DNA of 64,000 nt, taken from contig NZ_CP125947.1 of the NCBI RefSeq assembly GCF_030064165.1, forward strand, positions 3,906,001-3,970,000, read 5' to 3'. Origin of the DNA: Comamonas resistens. GTDB taxonomy: Bacteria > Pseudomonadota > Gammaproteobacteria > Burkholderiales > Burkholderiaceae_C. The notes under the pieces are model-generated. The model had not been told where the DNA came from. It saw only the letters and a list, made by a program, of their open reading frames with translations, and made no database searches. Shown here one piece after another: positions 1 to 8,843 of this stretch (its first letter is position 1; every line of letters begins with the position of its first letter). The translations under genes were made by a program, and so were the position numbers.

Positions 1-928
1 GATTTCGAAGCGTTAACGCCACATTCCTCACGCCCTCACGAAGCCACCTTGTCGCTGCTCCCGCATGCGAACGCGCGTGCCACAGCTGGTAATAGACCAG
101 CGGCGGAAATTCCACAGGACAAGGCAGGATCGCCAGCTGCAGCCGTTGTGCAAAGCGCTCGCAGAACAAGCGGCCTGAAGTCATGACTAGCAAGCTTGAT
201 GCCACCATGTCGGGAATCAGGCTGAAGTGCGCACAACGCGCCGCGACCTGGCGGCTCAGTCCCATGCCGGCCAACTGCTCGTCAATGACACCCAAGGCCC
301 CCGGATAGGCCGGTGTGGGAGCAATATGCTCGGATTGCAGCCACTGCTCCACATCCCAGCCTCGGCGCACGGCCGGGTGCTTGGGGCTGACCAGGCAAAC
401 CACCTCGTCTTCGAACAGCTTGGCCATGTGCAAGCCTTGAGGTGGCTGCGGCCAGTTGCCGATCACCACGTCCACCTCCCCTTGCGCCAGTTGCTCTTCA
501 TAGTGGGCCTCTGCACTCAGCGGCAAAATATCCACCGGACAATTGGGCGCGTGCTGCTTGAGATAGGCCATGAGACGCGGCAGAAACTGCGGGTCGAGGT
601 AATCGCTGGCCGCGATGCCAAAGGTGCGCGTCGCCGTTTTCGGATCAAACTGGCGTGCATCACTGAACAGGCCTTCGGCCGCCCGCAAGATATCGGCAGC
701 GGGCTGCATCATGCGCAGCCCGACCTCGGTGGGCTGCATCTGTGTGCCGGAACGCACCAGCAAAGGGTCTCCGGCCAGCTCCCTCAGACGACGCAGCGAG
801 GCCGACACCGCAGGCTGGTGCATGCCCAGGCGTAGTGCTGCACGAGACACGCTGCGCTCGATCAGCACCGTGTGCAGCACCCGGATCAGGTGCAAATCAA
901 TCCTGTCGAACAAAGTCTGATCGCGCAT
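1..928 (-). CDS. LysR-family transcriptional regulator, cut at left edge
   Basis: Reading the minus strand from the ATG at 926-928 gives an open frame with no stop before the window edge, about 309 codons, so nearly the whole protein is visible but its stop is not. The N-terminus carries a winged helix-turn-helix (LIRVLHTVLIERSVSRAALR, then MHQPAVSASLRRLRE), typical of LysR regulators. The effector domain follows from about residue 95 (TRTFGIAASDYLDP, then EGQ-type text GEVDVVIGNWPQ). It resembles the NodD/LinR-like group, but its inducer cannot be read from the sequence. A perfect palindrome lies 50 bases upstream of the start. The large plus-strand frames over this region are shadows. Confidence 0.88.
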   Translation of the reverse strand, partial: MRDQTLFDRIDLHLIRVLHTVLIERSVSRAALRLGMHQPAVSASLRRLRELAGDPLLVRSGTQMQPTEVGLRMMQPAADILRAAEGLFSDARQFDPKTATRTFGIAASDYLDPQFLPRLMAYLKQHAPNCPVDILPLSAEAHYEEQLAQGEVDVVIGNWPQPPQGLHMAKLFEDEVVCLVSPKHPAVRRGWDVEQWLQSEHIAPTPAYPGALGVIDEQLAGMGLSRQVAARCAHFSLIPDMVASSLLVMTSGRLFCERFAQRLQLAILPCPVEFPPLVYYQLWHARSHAGAATRWLREGVRNVALTLRN

Positions 929-977
929 AGGCTGCGGCCACTCCGTGCAAACAGGCACCGAGCAGCTCCGTCGTGTG

Positions 978-991
978 TTTTGTATACAAAA
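978..991. promoter_or_regulatory. Palindromic operator TTTTGTATACAAAA
   Basis: A perfect 14-bp palindrome sits about 50 bases upstream of the LysR start. Its core TGTATACA is identical to sites upstream of hiuH, the GntR gene and the purine permease. It may be another site of the same GntR regulator, or an unrelated operator that happens to share the core. Confidence 0.5.
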
Positions 992-1064
992 TGCTGCGAG
1001 CGTAACCGAGACCGGAGCTTTGCGCAGCCAAGGGATTGCCCTTTATCCCGTTTGAAGCTTCGGC

Positions 1065-3236
1065 TCAGGCCGCTGCCGCAATGACTTCCACGCGATTGCG
1101 GCCCTTGCGCTTGGCGGCATAGCAGGCCATGTCAGCCCCCTGGAATGCGGTCGTCACGGAATGGCTGGCAGCATCAAGCACCAGCATGCCGATGCTGGCA
1201 CTCAACATATAGCGCTGCCCCTGGTAGGAGCCTTCCCAGTCCTGAATGGCCATGCACAACAGTTGTGCGTGGCGCATGCCCTGTTCGCGGCTGATGCCGG
1301 GCATGAGCACGGCAAACTCGTCGCCCCCCACCCTGGCCACCCAGCCATGGGGGCGCACCGAAGACTCGATCAGGCGCGCAATATGTCCCAATACCTCGTC
1401 GCCCACTTCCCGCCCCCCCTGGCGATTGACCTGTGAGAAATGATCCAGATCGACATAGAGGATGACGCCATGCCCGGTAGAAGTTTCTCCCACGGAAAGC
1501 ACATCCGCTGAACCAGCAACCGATGCACATTCCTGCAGCCATTCCTTGAGCCTCATCGCAAAGGCCGTGCGGTTGGGCAGCCGAGTCAACGGATCATGCA
1601 TGGCTTTCCAGCTTGATTGCTCCCGCACCAGACGCTTGGTGGTGACATCCTCAAGCTCCCAGACCAGATAGCGCTCGTCCCCTTCCTTGTTGCTGACTTC
1701 CCAGGTCCGGCTCATGCGCTGCATGCTCTGCCCATTCAATCTGACCCAGACATTGCTCGAGTCCTTGCGGCGCAGGCAGACCTCGCTATCAAATTGGCCA
1801 TAGATATCAAGCCCCCGGGCAATGCGCGCCAGCAACTCTTCATAAGCCTCATCGCTGGCGCAGAGCTGGCGCAACGGCATATCCAGCATCTCGCGCGGCT
1901 GATAGCCAAGCACGCGCGCCGCCTGCATGCCCACTCTGAGAACTTTTTTGCCCTGCGTCACCACCAGCCCCACTGGCGCATAGTCCATCAGCGTCTGCAG
2001 CTGCTGTTGCAGCTGCTGTTCACGCTCATCCTGGCTTTCGCGGCTATGCCCCAGCGCTTGCAAGGCATTGCGCAGAACCTCTGCCTCGCCCCAGTCGTGA
2101 GCTGACAGGCGCTGCCACCAGCGAGCGCCATAGACATTGGCATCCGCCACATCCATCACGCCGCGCTTTTGAGCACGCTCGGCTTTGCGAAAAAGCTCGG
2201 TCAGCGGATAGAAGACCAGAGCCAGCACGACCAGCAAGGCCATTGCCGTCAAGCCCACGGCAACGACCAGCAGCCAAACCGAGCGCACGCTCATGCCCGG
2301 AACCCAGTCCTTCACATTCGAAACCTTGACCAGCACCCACTGCGTCCAGGGCAGAGTCACCGCGCTCCAGAGCTGACTGCCTCGTCGTTCACTGAGGGTT
2401 GTGGCTTGCACCGTGCGCAGCCAAGCCAAATCCTCATTCGCAAAGGTATGAATATCGCCACCATCCTGTGGCAGCTGCCACTGTCCTTTGCTCCCGACAG
2501 CCAGCAAACGTCCACTCTTGTCGAAAAGAAACAGATCGCCACTGGTTCCCGCCTGTTCATCTTCCAATGGCAACAGACTCGGCGCCGCGGCACGGTAACT
2601 GGCCCCCAGCACGCCCAACAGCCGCCCCTGAGCAGTGCGCACCGGAAACACATTCTGGAATTCAAGTTGCAGGCCTGCATCCGAAACCTGCACCGTGCTT
2701 CTGACCAAGGGCTTACCTTCTTCCAAGCCACGCCTGAGCGCATCGCGTGTAGGTTCCAGCAGCTGCGATAGAGGCCGGCTTTGATTTTTTTCCAGATTCA
2801 ACAACAGCTGTCCACGGGCATCGGCCAACTGCACTTCGTCAAACTGGGACGCAAGAGACGCCGGCTGCAATAGCAAAGCCTCCAGCCATTCACGTGGTTC
2901 ATGCATATGACCGGAAAGCACCGTAGCCAGACTTTGCAGGGGCTTTTGCTGCTGCTCCACCCTGAAAGCCAGCGTACGTGCCATGTATTCCAATGCCCGC
3001 GTCTGCGCCGGCAGGGCTCCGTCAGCCGCCGTCTGCCTCATGGAATGCCCTACCCAGACTGCCGTGCCAGCCCCTAGCAAAAGCGTGGTCACCAGCACGA
3101 TCAGCATGATGCTGCTCAGCATCGGCCCCGGGCCTCGCCTGCCCCTTTGCCTCAATGGCACCCGCACAGGCTCTGGGGCTACCTCCGGGGCAGCCCAGGG
3201 AGGCTCTACGGCTGTGGTTGCAACAAGGTCGGACAT
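1065..3236 (-). CDS. Membrane-bound diguanylate cyclase (sensor, PAS, GGDEF)
   Basis: This 723-residue protein would make cyclic di-GMP from two GTP. A transmembrane helix lies near residues 40-62. It is followed by a periplasmic sensor region to about 310 that resembles a double-Cache fold, a second helix near 317-345, a PAS-like region at about 415-535 (PVGLVVTQGKKVLRVG) and a C-terminal GGDEF domain from about 545. The active-site motif is intact (VARVGGDEFAVL). The inhibitory RxxD site normally five residues upstream reads RPHG, so product inhibition through that site is probably absent. The ligand of the sensor region is unknown. The gene stands alone between two regulators, and the protein ends in an AAAA tail. 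Confidence 0.92.
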   Translation of the reverse strand: MSDLVATTAVEPPWAAPEVAPEPVRVPLRQRGRRGPGPMLSSIMLIVLVTTLLLGAGTAVWVGHSMRQTAADGALPAQTRALEYMARTLAFRVEQQQKPLQSLATVLSGHMHEPREWLEALLLQPASLASQFDEVQLADARGQLLLNLEKNQSRPLSQLLEPTRDALRRGLEEGKPLVRSTVQVSDAGLQLEFQNVFPVRTAQGRLLGVLGASYRAAAPSLLPLEDEQAGTSGDLFLFDKSGRLLAVGSKGQWQLPQDGGDIHTFANEDLAWLRTVQATTLSERRGSQLWSAVTLPWTQWVLVKVSNVKDWVPGMSVRSVWLLVVAVGLTAMALLVVLALVFYPLTELFRKAERAQKRGVMDVADANVYGARWWQRLSAHDWGEAEVLRNALQALGHSRESQDEREQQLQQQLQTLMDYAPVGLVVTQGKKVLRVGMQAARVLGYQPREMLDMPLRQLCASDEAYEELLARIARGLDIYGQFDSEVCLRRKDSSNVWVRLNGQSMQRMSRTWEVSNKEGDERYLVWELEDVTTKRLVREQSSWKAMHDPLTRLPNRTAFAMRLKEWLQECASVAGSADVLSVGETSTGHGVILYVDLDHFSQVNRQGGREVGDEVLGHIARLIESSVRPHGWVARVGGDEFAVLMPGISREQGMRHAQLLCMAIQDWEGSYQGQRYMLSASIGMLVLDAASHSVTTAFQGADMACYAAKRKGRNRVEVIAAAA

Positions 3237-3372
3237 GATCTCTCAATATAGAGAGCGTCCGTCATTTACCAATCAGAGGAAGCCCGCAAACCTGTCGGTA
3301 CATACCCAGGGGAGCAATGGAGCCTTCGGTGTGCAGCCTGGAGTTCCTTGCCCAAAGGCCTCCCCTCAACCA

Positions 3373-4044
3373 TCAGGCCAGCGCCAACACTTCCAGTGCC
3401 TGCGGCTTGGGAAGGTCGATGACGTTGCCTCTGCCTGCAATCAAGCCATGCTCACGCAGCTGCCGCAGCACGCGCGAGAAAGTCTCAGGTGCAATGCCTA
3501 GCTGGGCGGCAATCAAGCGCTTGCGTGCGTTCAAGATGACACGCAACCCACCTTCGGCATGCTCTGTTGCATGATGCAGCAACCACTGCGCGCAGCGTGC
3601 CTCCGCATCCTGCGCCAGGCGGCTGACGGCCAGCTCGGTCTGCAGACAATAAGAGCGAGCCAGATCCTTGAGTAGCTGCTGCGCCGGCACTGGCATGTCT
3701 GCCACCGCCTTGTGAAAGCGCTCGACGGGAATCGCGTAGAGCTGTCCGGCGCTCTGTGCCTGCATGTCCAGACAGGAGTTGCGCCCTTGCAGGGCAAATG
3801 CAGCGTCCAGCCAGGCGGGGCCATCGACCTGCCCCAGTTGATGGCGCAGACTCGAACCCTGCTCCACCCCCAGCAGCACGCTGCCGCTTTCCAGGTACAA
3901 AACGGATGTAAGAGGTTGGCGACGCAGTCGTAGCCATGAGCCTGGAGCAAAGCTCTCTGGTTGCCCAAACGAGGAGGCAACTTGCGACATGGAGGGCATG
4001 GTGAACATATGGTCAGCACTTTGCCCGGGTTCGAGCAGATTCAT
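3373..4044 (-). CDS. Crp/Fnr-family transcriptional regulator
   Basis: A protein of about 223 residues with an N-terminal cyclic-nucleotide-binding-like beta-roll (SVLYLESGSVLLGVEQGSSL) and a C-terminal Crp-type helix-turn-helix (RLIAAQLGIAPETFSRVLRQ). The frame stays open upstream to 4107, but the MVLCCGLFCFHG leader looks non-native, so the Met of MNLLEPGQ at 4044 is preferred; a Met at 4008 is also possible. No N-terminal cysteine cluster like that of Fnr is visible, so it is not an oxygen-sensing Fe-S Fnr. The signal could be a nucleotide, nitric oxide or another small molecule. Confidence 0.85.
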   Translation of the reverse strand: MNLLEPGQSADHMFTMPSMSQVASSFGQPESFAPGSWLRLRRQPLTSVLYLESGSVLLGVEQGSSLRHQLGQVDGPAWLDAAFALQGRNSCLDMQAQSAGQLYAIPVERFHKAVADMPVPAQQLLKDLARSYCLQTELAVSRLAQDAEARCAQWLLHHATEHAEGGLRVILNARKRLIAAQLGIAPETFSRVLRQLREHGLIAGRGNVIDLPKPQALEVLALA

Positions 4045-4465
4045 CTTGAGCCATATCAACAAGCCTGGGCACCCATGAAAACAAAAAAGGCCGCAGCACA
4101 AAACCACGGCCTGTGATGCTCAAAACATGCCGGTGCTCTGGATACCTGGGCAGCGAAAGTCACGAACGCAGCCAGGGAACCATGCAGCCTCCAAGTGGCA
4201 GAAGCACGACTGAGGCGCCCCCCTGCAGCACTTTTACTCCCCAACTCCAGGTTGTCCAGCCCCAGCGTGAAATGTGCGGAAGAAGGCTTTCGGCAGGCGC
4301 GGCACGGCTTGTGAATAGCGCAACACTGCGTCGAGCTCATCCAGATTGAGCGTCAACTTGGTGGAGCAATGATCGTGAACACACTCTGAATATGCTCATA
4401 ATCCAGACTGCTTTACCGGACCGGTGTCCGCCGCCACCTTGTGCGTGCAGACACCAAAGGCAGCT
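4045..4465. other. Intergenic stretch, no gene seen
   Basis: This stretch holds the upstream region of the Crp/Fnr gene and the sequence after the oleate hydratase stop. Short frames on both strands lack homology and ribosome-binding sites. I see no convincing terminator or operator in it. Confidence 0.5.
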
Positions 4466-6445
4466 TTATTTGGATTTGTCGCGCAGGCCTTCGCTCCAGC
4501 GTGCCAGCCAGCCCGAGGCCGCCACCAGCGCCTGGCTGCCCTTGCCCAGCAGCGAAGACAGCTCCGCCTCGGCGCGCTCGCGCAGCGTCTCCTCGTTGTC
4601 AGGCAGCGGCGGCAACACATGGGCGTAGTAGCTGTTTCCCAGCACCCGGTGCAGCAGACGCTCGCCCGGGAAAGGCTCGTTGTTGTTCAGTGCCCGCGCG
4701 CCCTTGAGGATGTTGCGGATGTCGTACTGCGTGGGACTGATGTCGGGCACCTGCTTGGACAGGCCCAGCAGCGTGTAGACGCCGATGCGCGCGGTGCGCA
4801 CCGAGCTTTCCATCGTGAAGATGACATCGTTGCTGGTCTCCACGAACTGGCCCAGCAAGGCCAGGTTGGTGCAGCCCTGCGGCACCACATGGGGCCGGTC
4901 GCCCGCCGCGCGCGGCATGAACTGCGCGGTGATATAGGGCATCAGCGCCAGGCGCACCTTGGTGTTGGCAGCCACCGCGTCGAGCTGGTCGGCAATGCCC
5001 AAGTGATAACACAACTCGGCCAGGATCTCACGCCCGGTGCAGGCTGGCATGGGCTTCTTGACATGGTTGCCGTCCTTGTCCATCAACAGTGCATAGACCC
5101 ACAGCACCAGCACGTCGCCCGGCTGGTCGGGGAAGTGTGGCTGGCGGTTGCAGGTAAAGCTCATCACCCAGTTGGAATCGGTGAAGGTGATGATGCCACC
5201 GGTGACGGTCTTGCCCGAATACGGATCGTTGACCGCCAGTTCTTTGAGCTTGTCGATCAGGGGCGACGGCTTGCAGGTGAGCGTGGCCGACTCCCACATC
5301 GAGCGTGCGACATCGCCGCAGAATTTCTCGGGCTTGCCCAACACCGGAGATTTCTTCGCTAGGTTCTGCCACAACGTCCAGTCGCTGTCCTCCCCCGGCT
5401 CTTTGTTGCCGCGCGCCAGCACCGGTACGGTGTCCATATCGCCATAGGCCGTGCCCTCGGTCATCGAGCCCGTGAGCGCAAAAACCACGTCATCGGTGCC
5501 GACGGCGATGATTTCCTCCTGGCCTGCCACCTTGCAGCGGATGGCAGTCACGGTGCGGCTATCGCCCTCCTCGCTCATGTCCAGGTCCTGGACACGGGTG
5601 TCGAACTGCATCTTTACACCCTGTTCCTGCAGCATGCGGGTCAGCGGCACGACAAAACTGTCGTACTGGTTGTACTTGGGAAACACCAATGCCGACATGT
5701 CGGTAAGGCCGTCGATGGCATCGAGGAAACGGTGCATGTACAGCTTCATCTCCAGCAGGCTTTGCCAGTTCTCGAAGGCGAACATCGAGCGCCACAGATA
5801 CCAGAAGTTGGTCTCGAGAAAGCTCTTGCTGAAATACTCTTCGATCGTGATGTCGTCCAGGTCTTCCTTGCGCTTGAGCAGCAGCTTGATGAGCTCCCAC
5901 TGGTGCGACTTGCTCAAACCCAGCGTAGCGAAATCACGGATTTGACCTTGCTTGTGCATCAGTCGGGCCTTGGACCAGTTGGGGTCGTTGTCGTTGACCC
6001 AGCGGTACTCGTCGAGCACGCTGTAGCCCGCAGGCAGCTCCAGTGCCGGCACATCCTGGAACAGATCCCAGAAGTTGTCGTAATTCCAGTTCATCTCGCG
6101 GCCGCCGCGCACGATGTAGCCGTCTTCGGCATTGCCTGCTCCATCGAGCGAGCCACCGGCAACGCACAGGGCGTCGAGGATGGTGATGTCCTCCCCCTTC
6201 ATGCCTCCATCGCGGATCAGATAAAAAGCGGCCGCCAGCCCGGCAATGCCGCTGCCTATGATCCATGCCTTGCGGCCCGGCACCTGTGTTCCCGGGACCG
6301 GACGGTTGCGCATATACGGGCCCACCATGTCCGGTGGTGGCAAGCTATCTTTCGCGCTCTTGCGCCAGAAGCCCTCGCCGACATTTGCCTCCACGCGTAC
6401 GGAGGCCGCTTGCTGACCGGGAGTGTTGGAGTCTGCTCGATTCAT
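4466..6445 (-). CDS. ohyA: Oleate hydratase (FAD-dependent fatty acid double-bond hydratase)
   Basis: A protein of about 659 residues of the oleate hydratase, or myosin-cross-reactive antigen, family. These enzymes add water to the cis-9 double bond of oleate to give 10-hydroxystearate, using bound FAD structurally. Evidence includes the N-terminal dinucleotide-binding loop ([20 protein letters not shown]), a family-like segment just after it ([20 protein letters not shown]) and a family-like C-terminal region with [20 protein letters not shown]. The ATG at 6445 is preferred over the upstream in-frame ATGs because AAAGGC lies a suitable distance before it. No signal peptide is visible, so it is probably cytosolic or membrane-associated. 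A role in fatty-acid detoxification or membrane modification is inferred. Confidence 0.93.
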   Translation of the reverse strand: MNRADSNTPGQQAASVRVEANVGEGFWRKSAKDSLPPPDMVGPYMRNRPVPGTQVPGRKAWIIGSGIAGLAAAFYLIRDGGMKGEDITILDALCVAGGSLDGAGNAEDGYIVRGGREMNWNYDNFWDLFQDVPALELPAGYSVLDEYRWVNDNDPNWSKARLMHKQGQIRDFATLGLSKSHQWELIKLLLKRKEDLDDITIEEYFSKSFLETNFWYLWRSMFAFENWQSLLEMKLYMHRFLDAIDGLTDMSALVFPKYNQYDSFVVPLTRMLQEQGVKMQFDTRVQDLDMSEEGDSRTVTAIRCKVAGQEEIIAVGTDDVVFALTGSMTEGTAYGDMDTVPVLARGNKEPGEDSDWTLWQNLAKKSPVLGKPEKFCGDVARSMWESATLTCKPSPLIDKLKELAVNDPYSGKTVTGGIITFTDSNWVMSFTCNRQPHFPDQPGDVLVLWVYALLMDKDGNHVKKPMPACTGREILAELCYHLGIADQLDAVAANTKVRLALMPYITAQFMPRAAGDRPHVVPQGCTNLALLGQFVETSNDVIFTMESSVRTARIGVYTLLGLSKQVPDISPTQYDIRNILKGARALNNNEPFPGERLLHRVLGNSYYAHVLPPLPDNEETLRERAEAELSSLLGKGSQALVAASGWLARWSEGLRDKSK

Positions 6446-6796
6446 GGTCTTGCCTTTCATGGATGTCATGGATGGTGACGCTCTACATATACCAGCAAAC
6501 CCCCGAGCACCATTTGACATGCCATAAAAGCATGCCCACGACCTTTACCCTGAAACCTTCCGAGACCTTGAGACAAGCGGTGCCGAGACTGGCGCCTGCG
6601 GTTGCAGCCCGGACCATGAATGGCTCAGATCAGCCTAAAAGCGGCCTGCAGATAGCAACCACTGCCTTGCAGAGGTTGTAAATATCACGGATGCACAAGC
6701 CTGCTCCGTACCAGACAGGGTCTGACCACAAGGTTCAGAAAATGCGTAGATGGGCTGGAAACTGGACCACAGCTTCTGTTTTCTAGATGCCGATGT
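6446..6796. other. Intergenic stretch between ohyA and merR-type gene
   Basis: About 350 bases without a supportable gene. It would contain the ohyA promoter and the end of the MerR gene. I found no clear palindrome, terminator or conserved small ORF. Confidence 0.45.
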
Positions 6797-7186
6797 TCAG
6801 TTCGAAGAGTTGTTCAGTTGTTGAAGCTCAAGCTGCCTGGCAGCACTGGCTTCGAGGTTTGCACGCTCTTCATCCAGATACCGATAAATGCTTTTGAGGT
6901 CGGCGATTTTCTGCCTGATTTCTGCCATCTTCTTTTCAATGAGCTTGGCGCCGTCAGCGCAATCGATGGTCTTGTTCCGTTGCGCATCCAGAATCTGGCC
7001 TATTTCCCCCAGCGAAAACCCCATGCTTTGCGCGCGCTGGATAAAGTTCAGATCCTGCAGAGTTTGTGCCGTGTAGACGCGATAGTTGTTAGTTCGTCGC
7101 GTCGGTGAGATCAGGCCGATTTGCTCGTAGTAACGCAAGGTATGGCGGCTGGCACCGCTGCGTGTCTCAAGTTCGCCGATTCTCAT
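6797..7186 (-). CDS. MerR-family transcriptional regulator
   Basis: A 129-residue regulator starting MRIGELETRSGASRHTLRYY, the classic MerR winged helix with the second wing region RTNNYRVYT. A coiled coil follows at about residues 75-120 (KKMAEIRQKIADLKSIYRYL). Apart from C76, inside DCADG, no cysteine pattern typical of metal-sensing MerR proteins is seen, so it is likely a redox, drug or aldehyde-type sensor; the exact inducer is unknown. It is divergent from the epimerase gene at 7260, and a long-spacer promoter with a dyad lies in the gap, so it probably activates that gene. Confidence 0.9.
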   Translation of the reverse strand: MRIGELETRSGASRHTLRYYEQIGLISPTRRTNNYRVYTAQTLQDLNFIQRAQSMGFSLGEIGQILDAQRNKTIDCADGAKLIEKKMAEIRQKIADLKSIYRYLDEERANLEASAARQLELQQLNNSSN

Positions 7187-7197
7187 GAAAATATCGC

Positions 7198-7229
7198 TTG
7201 ACTATAGAGTTAGGTCGACACTCTACATT
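7198..7229 (+). promoter_or_regulatory. MerR-type promoter/operator with elongated spacer
   Basis: TTGACT at 7198-7203 and TACATT at 7224-7229 form -35 and -10 boxes separated by 20 bp. Between them lies a perfect inverted repeat, TAGAGT at 7205-7210 and ACTCTA at 7220-7225. A spacer of 19-20 bp with a dyad inside it is the hallmark of promoters activated by MerR proteins through DNA distortion. It reads toward the epimerase gene. Confidence 0.75.
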
Positions 7230-7259
7230 TGATTTCTCACCTTACCAAGGAGCAGAGAA

Positions 7260-8339
7260 ATGAGCGTGGAGTGCTTTGTCACGGGAGGAACCGGTTTCAT
7301 CGGTCAACATTTGGTGGCAAACCTGAGTGCAAAAGGTCACACCGTTCGGGTGTTGATGCGTCATCCAGAGCGACTGGCGGTGCTGCAGGAGCAAGTCGAC
7401 AGCCTGGGAGGAGTCACAAGCCGGGTCTTTGCCGTTGCTGGCGACCTTGAACGGGACAAGCTCGGGCTGAGTCTTGCCGATCGAGAAGTGCTAAAGCAGG
7501 CCAGAGTCGTATTTCACCTGGGCGCCCACTTCGCCTGGGGGCTTTCATTGGAGCATTCTCGTGCGGTCAATGTAGAAGGCGCAAAGCGCGTGGCGCTGTT
7601 GGCGGCTGAGCAAAATAGCCGCTTGGTGACGATCGGCGGCTACATGCTGAAAAATCATGAACATCTGCAGCACATCGGAATTGATCCTCGTGATCCGGAG
7701 CTGACGAATTGGCCGGCCGTCTACCGGCGTGTCGGGGCCTACGAGGCGAGCAAGCTGGAGGCACACTTTGCGACCTTGGCACTCATGTCCGCCAAGGACG
7801 GGGAGCTCACCGTTGTTCACCCCGCGACGGTGTGTGGCCACAGTCGCACGGGGCATATCCTTGACGGTCAGCCGCTGGTGGCGTTGATACGCAATCTTGC
7901 GCAGGGAAAGCTGACCGCAGTACCCGGTACCGCCGAGCATTGGCTGCCACTGGTCACCGTGGATTACCTGGTTGAGCTGGTGGCGGCTTGTGCTTTCGAT
8001 CCTGCCATGGCGGGCCAGGAACTGCTGGCGCTTGATGACCAAAGTCCCAACTTGCGAGAGCTCCTGGTACAGGTGGCACAACCCATGGGCTTGAAGCCTC
8101 CCAGACATCACATTTCACTGCGATTGCTGAGGCTGCTACTGAGTATTCCGCCCATCGCGCGGTTCTTGAATACAAACGCCGAAGCCTTGGACTTTATACA
8201 GACCACCCGCTTTGATACGGCGGCAGTAGAGCAATTTGCCAACAGGCATGGAATAGCCAAACCGGATATACGCCAGTCTTTGCAGCACACGGCAATGTTC
8301 GTCAACTCATATTACATGGCCAAGAGCAGGGCCGTCTGA
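7260..8339 (+). CDS. NAD(P)-dependent epimerase/dehydratase (extended SDR)
   Basis: A 359-residue extended short-chain dehydrogenase. The N-terminal nucleotide-binding motif is GGTGFIGQHLV (residues about 8-18) and the catalytic pair lies in YEASKLEAH (Tyr-x-x-x-Lys). The early DL (AGDLERD) and VNVEGAKRV segments are also typical. AAGGAG lies just upstream of the ATG. The substrate is not recognisable; relatives act on nucleotide sugars, flavonoid-like ketones or steroids. Its position opposite a MerR regulator with a MerR-type promoter suggests it is induced by a toxic or aromatic compound, which is inference. Confidence 0.85.
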   Translation: MSVECFVTGGTGFIGQHLVANLSAKGHTVRVLMRHPERLAVLQEQVDSLGGVTSRVFAVAGDLERDKLGLSLADREVLKQARVVFHLGAHFAWGLSLEHSRAVNVEGAKRVALLAAEQNSRLVTIGGYMLKNHEHLQHIGIDPRDPELTNWPAVYRRVGAYEASKLEAHFATLALMSAKDGELTVVHPATVCGHSRTGHILDGQPLVALIRNLAQGKLTAVPGTAEHWLPLVTVDYLVELVAACAFDPAMAGQELLALDDQSPNLRELLVQVAQPMGLKPPRHHISLRLLRLLLSIPPIARFLNTNAEALDFIQTTRFDTAAVEQFANRHGIAKPDIRQSLQHTAMFVNSYYMAKSRAV

Positions 8340-8843
8340 CTTGTCCCTTGGGAGCAATAAACAACATCAAGATCCGAGGCAGTCGTGCGGAGCAGGACAG
8401 CGCGGCCTCGAGCATGGCGCAGACATGCACTTGCAAACGCCGCGAGCGTCTGCAGCACCATTTCGACACTGGTAAAAGCAGTCATCCCGATGCTATCGGA
8501 CATGGCAACCATCGCATGGCCGATCTGGGATGGAGCCGGTATTCAGGGCCCATTGACCCACAAGACCCACTTCCGGCAAAAGTGTTCATTACCCAGAAAA
8601 AATTGGATAGAGCCGTAGTCAGCCTTAAGCGGTCTTCTCATTCCTATTCACTGAGATTGCCACACTTGGCACTGCGCTGACGAATTTAAGTCATTGGGCT
8701 TCCAATAAAAAAAAGCGCTCATAACGAGCGCTTTTTTATGAGGGAGGGAGTTTACGACTTTGATGTCTCAGCCCCCGTCCCCGGCAAGCCGCATGGATAT
8801 TAAGCCTTTGTTGACGACTTTAATTATCCAGAACGGCAGGGTA
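8340..8843. other. Intergenic stretch between epimerase and puuD
   Basis: About 500 bases with no supportable gene. Its only clear element is the hairpin terminator at 8709-8737. The short frames on both strands have no ribosome-binding site and no recognisable domain. Confidence 0.5.
8709..8737 (-). terminator. Rho-independent terminator for puuD
   Basis: A GC stem AAGCGCTC/GAGCGCTT closes a five-base loop and is flanked by A and T runs on either side, so it can work in both directions. It lies about 105 bases past the puuD stop. Confidence 0.75.

Noticed and set aside
227..835. 202-residue plus-strand frame at the left edge
   Set aside because: It is antisense to a clear LysR gene whose frame runs off the window edge; the composition is that of a GC-rich shadow.
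4320..4360. FNR-like TTGAGCGTCAA near the Crp/Fnr gene
   Set aside because: The spacing is three instead of four bases and the flanks do not match; chance similarity is likely.
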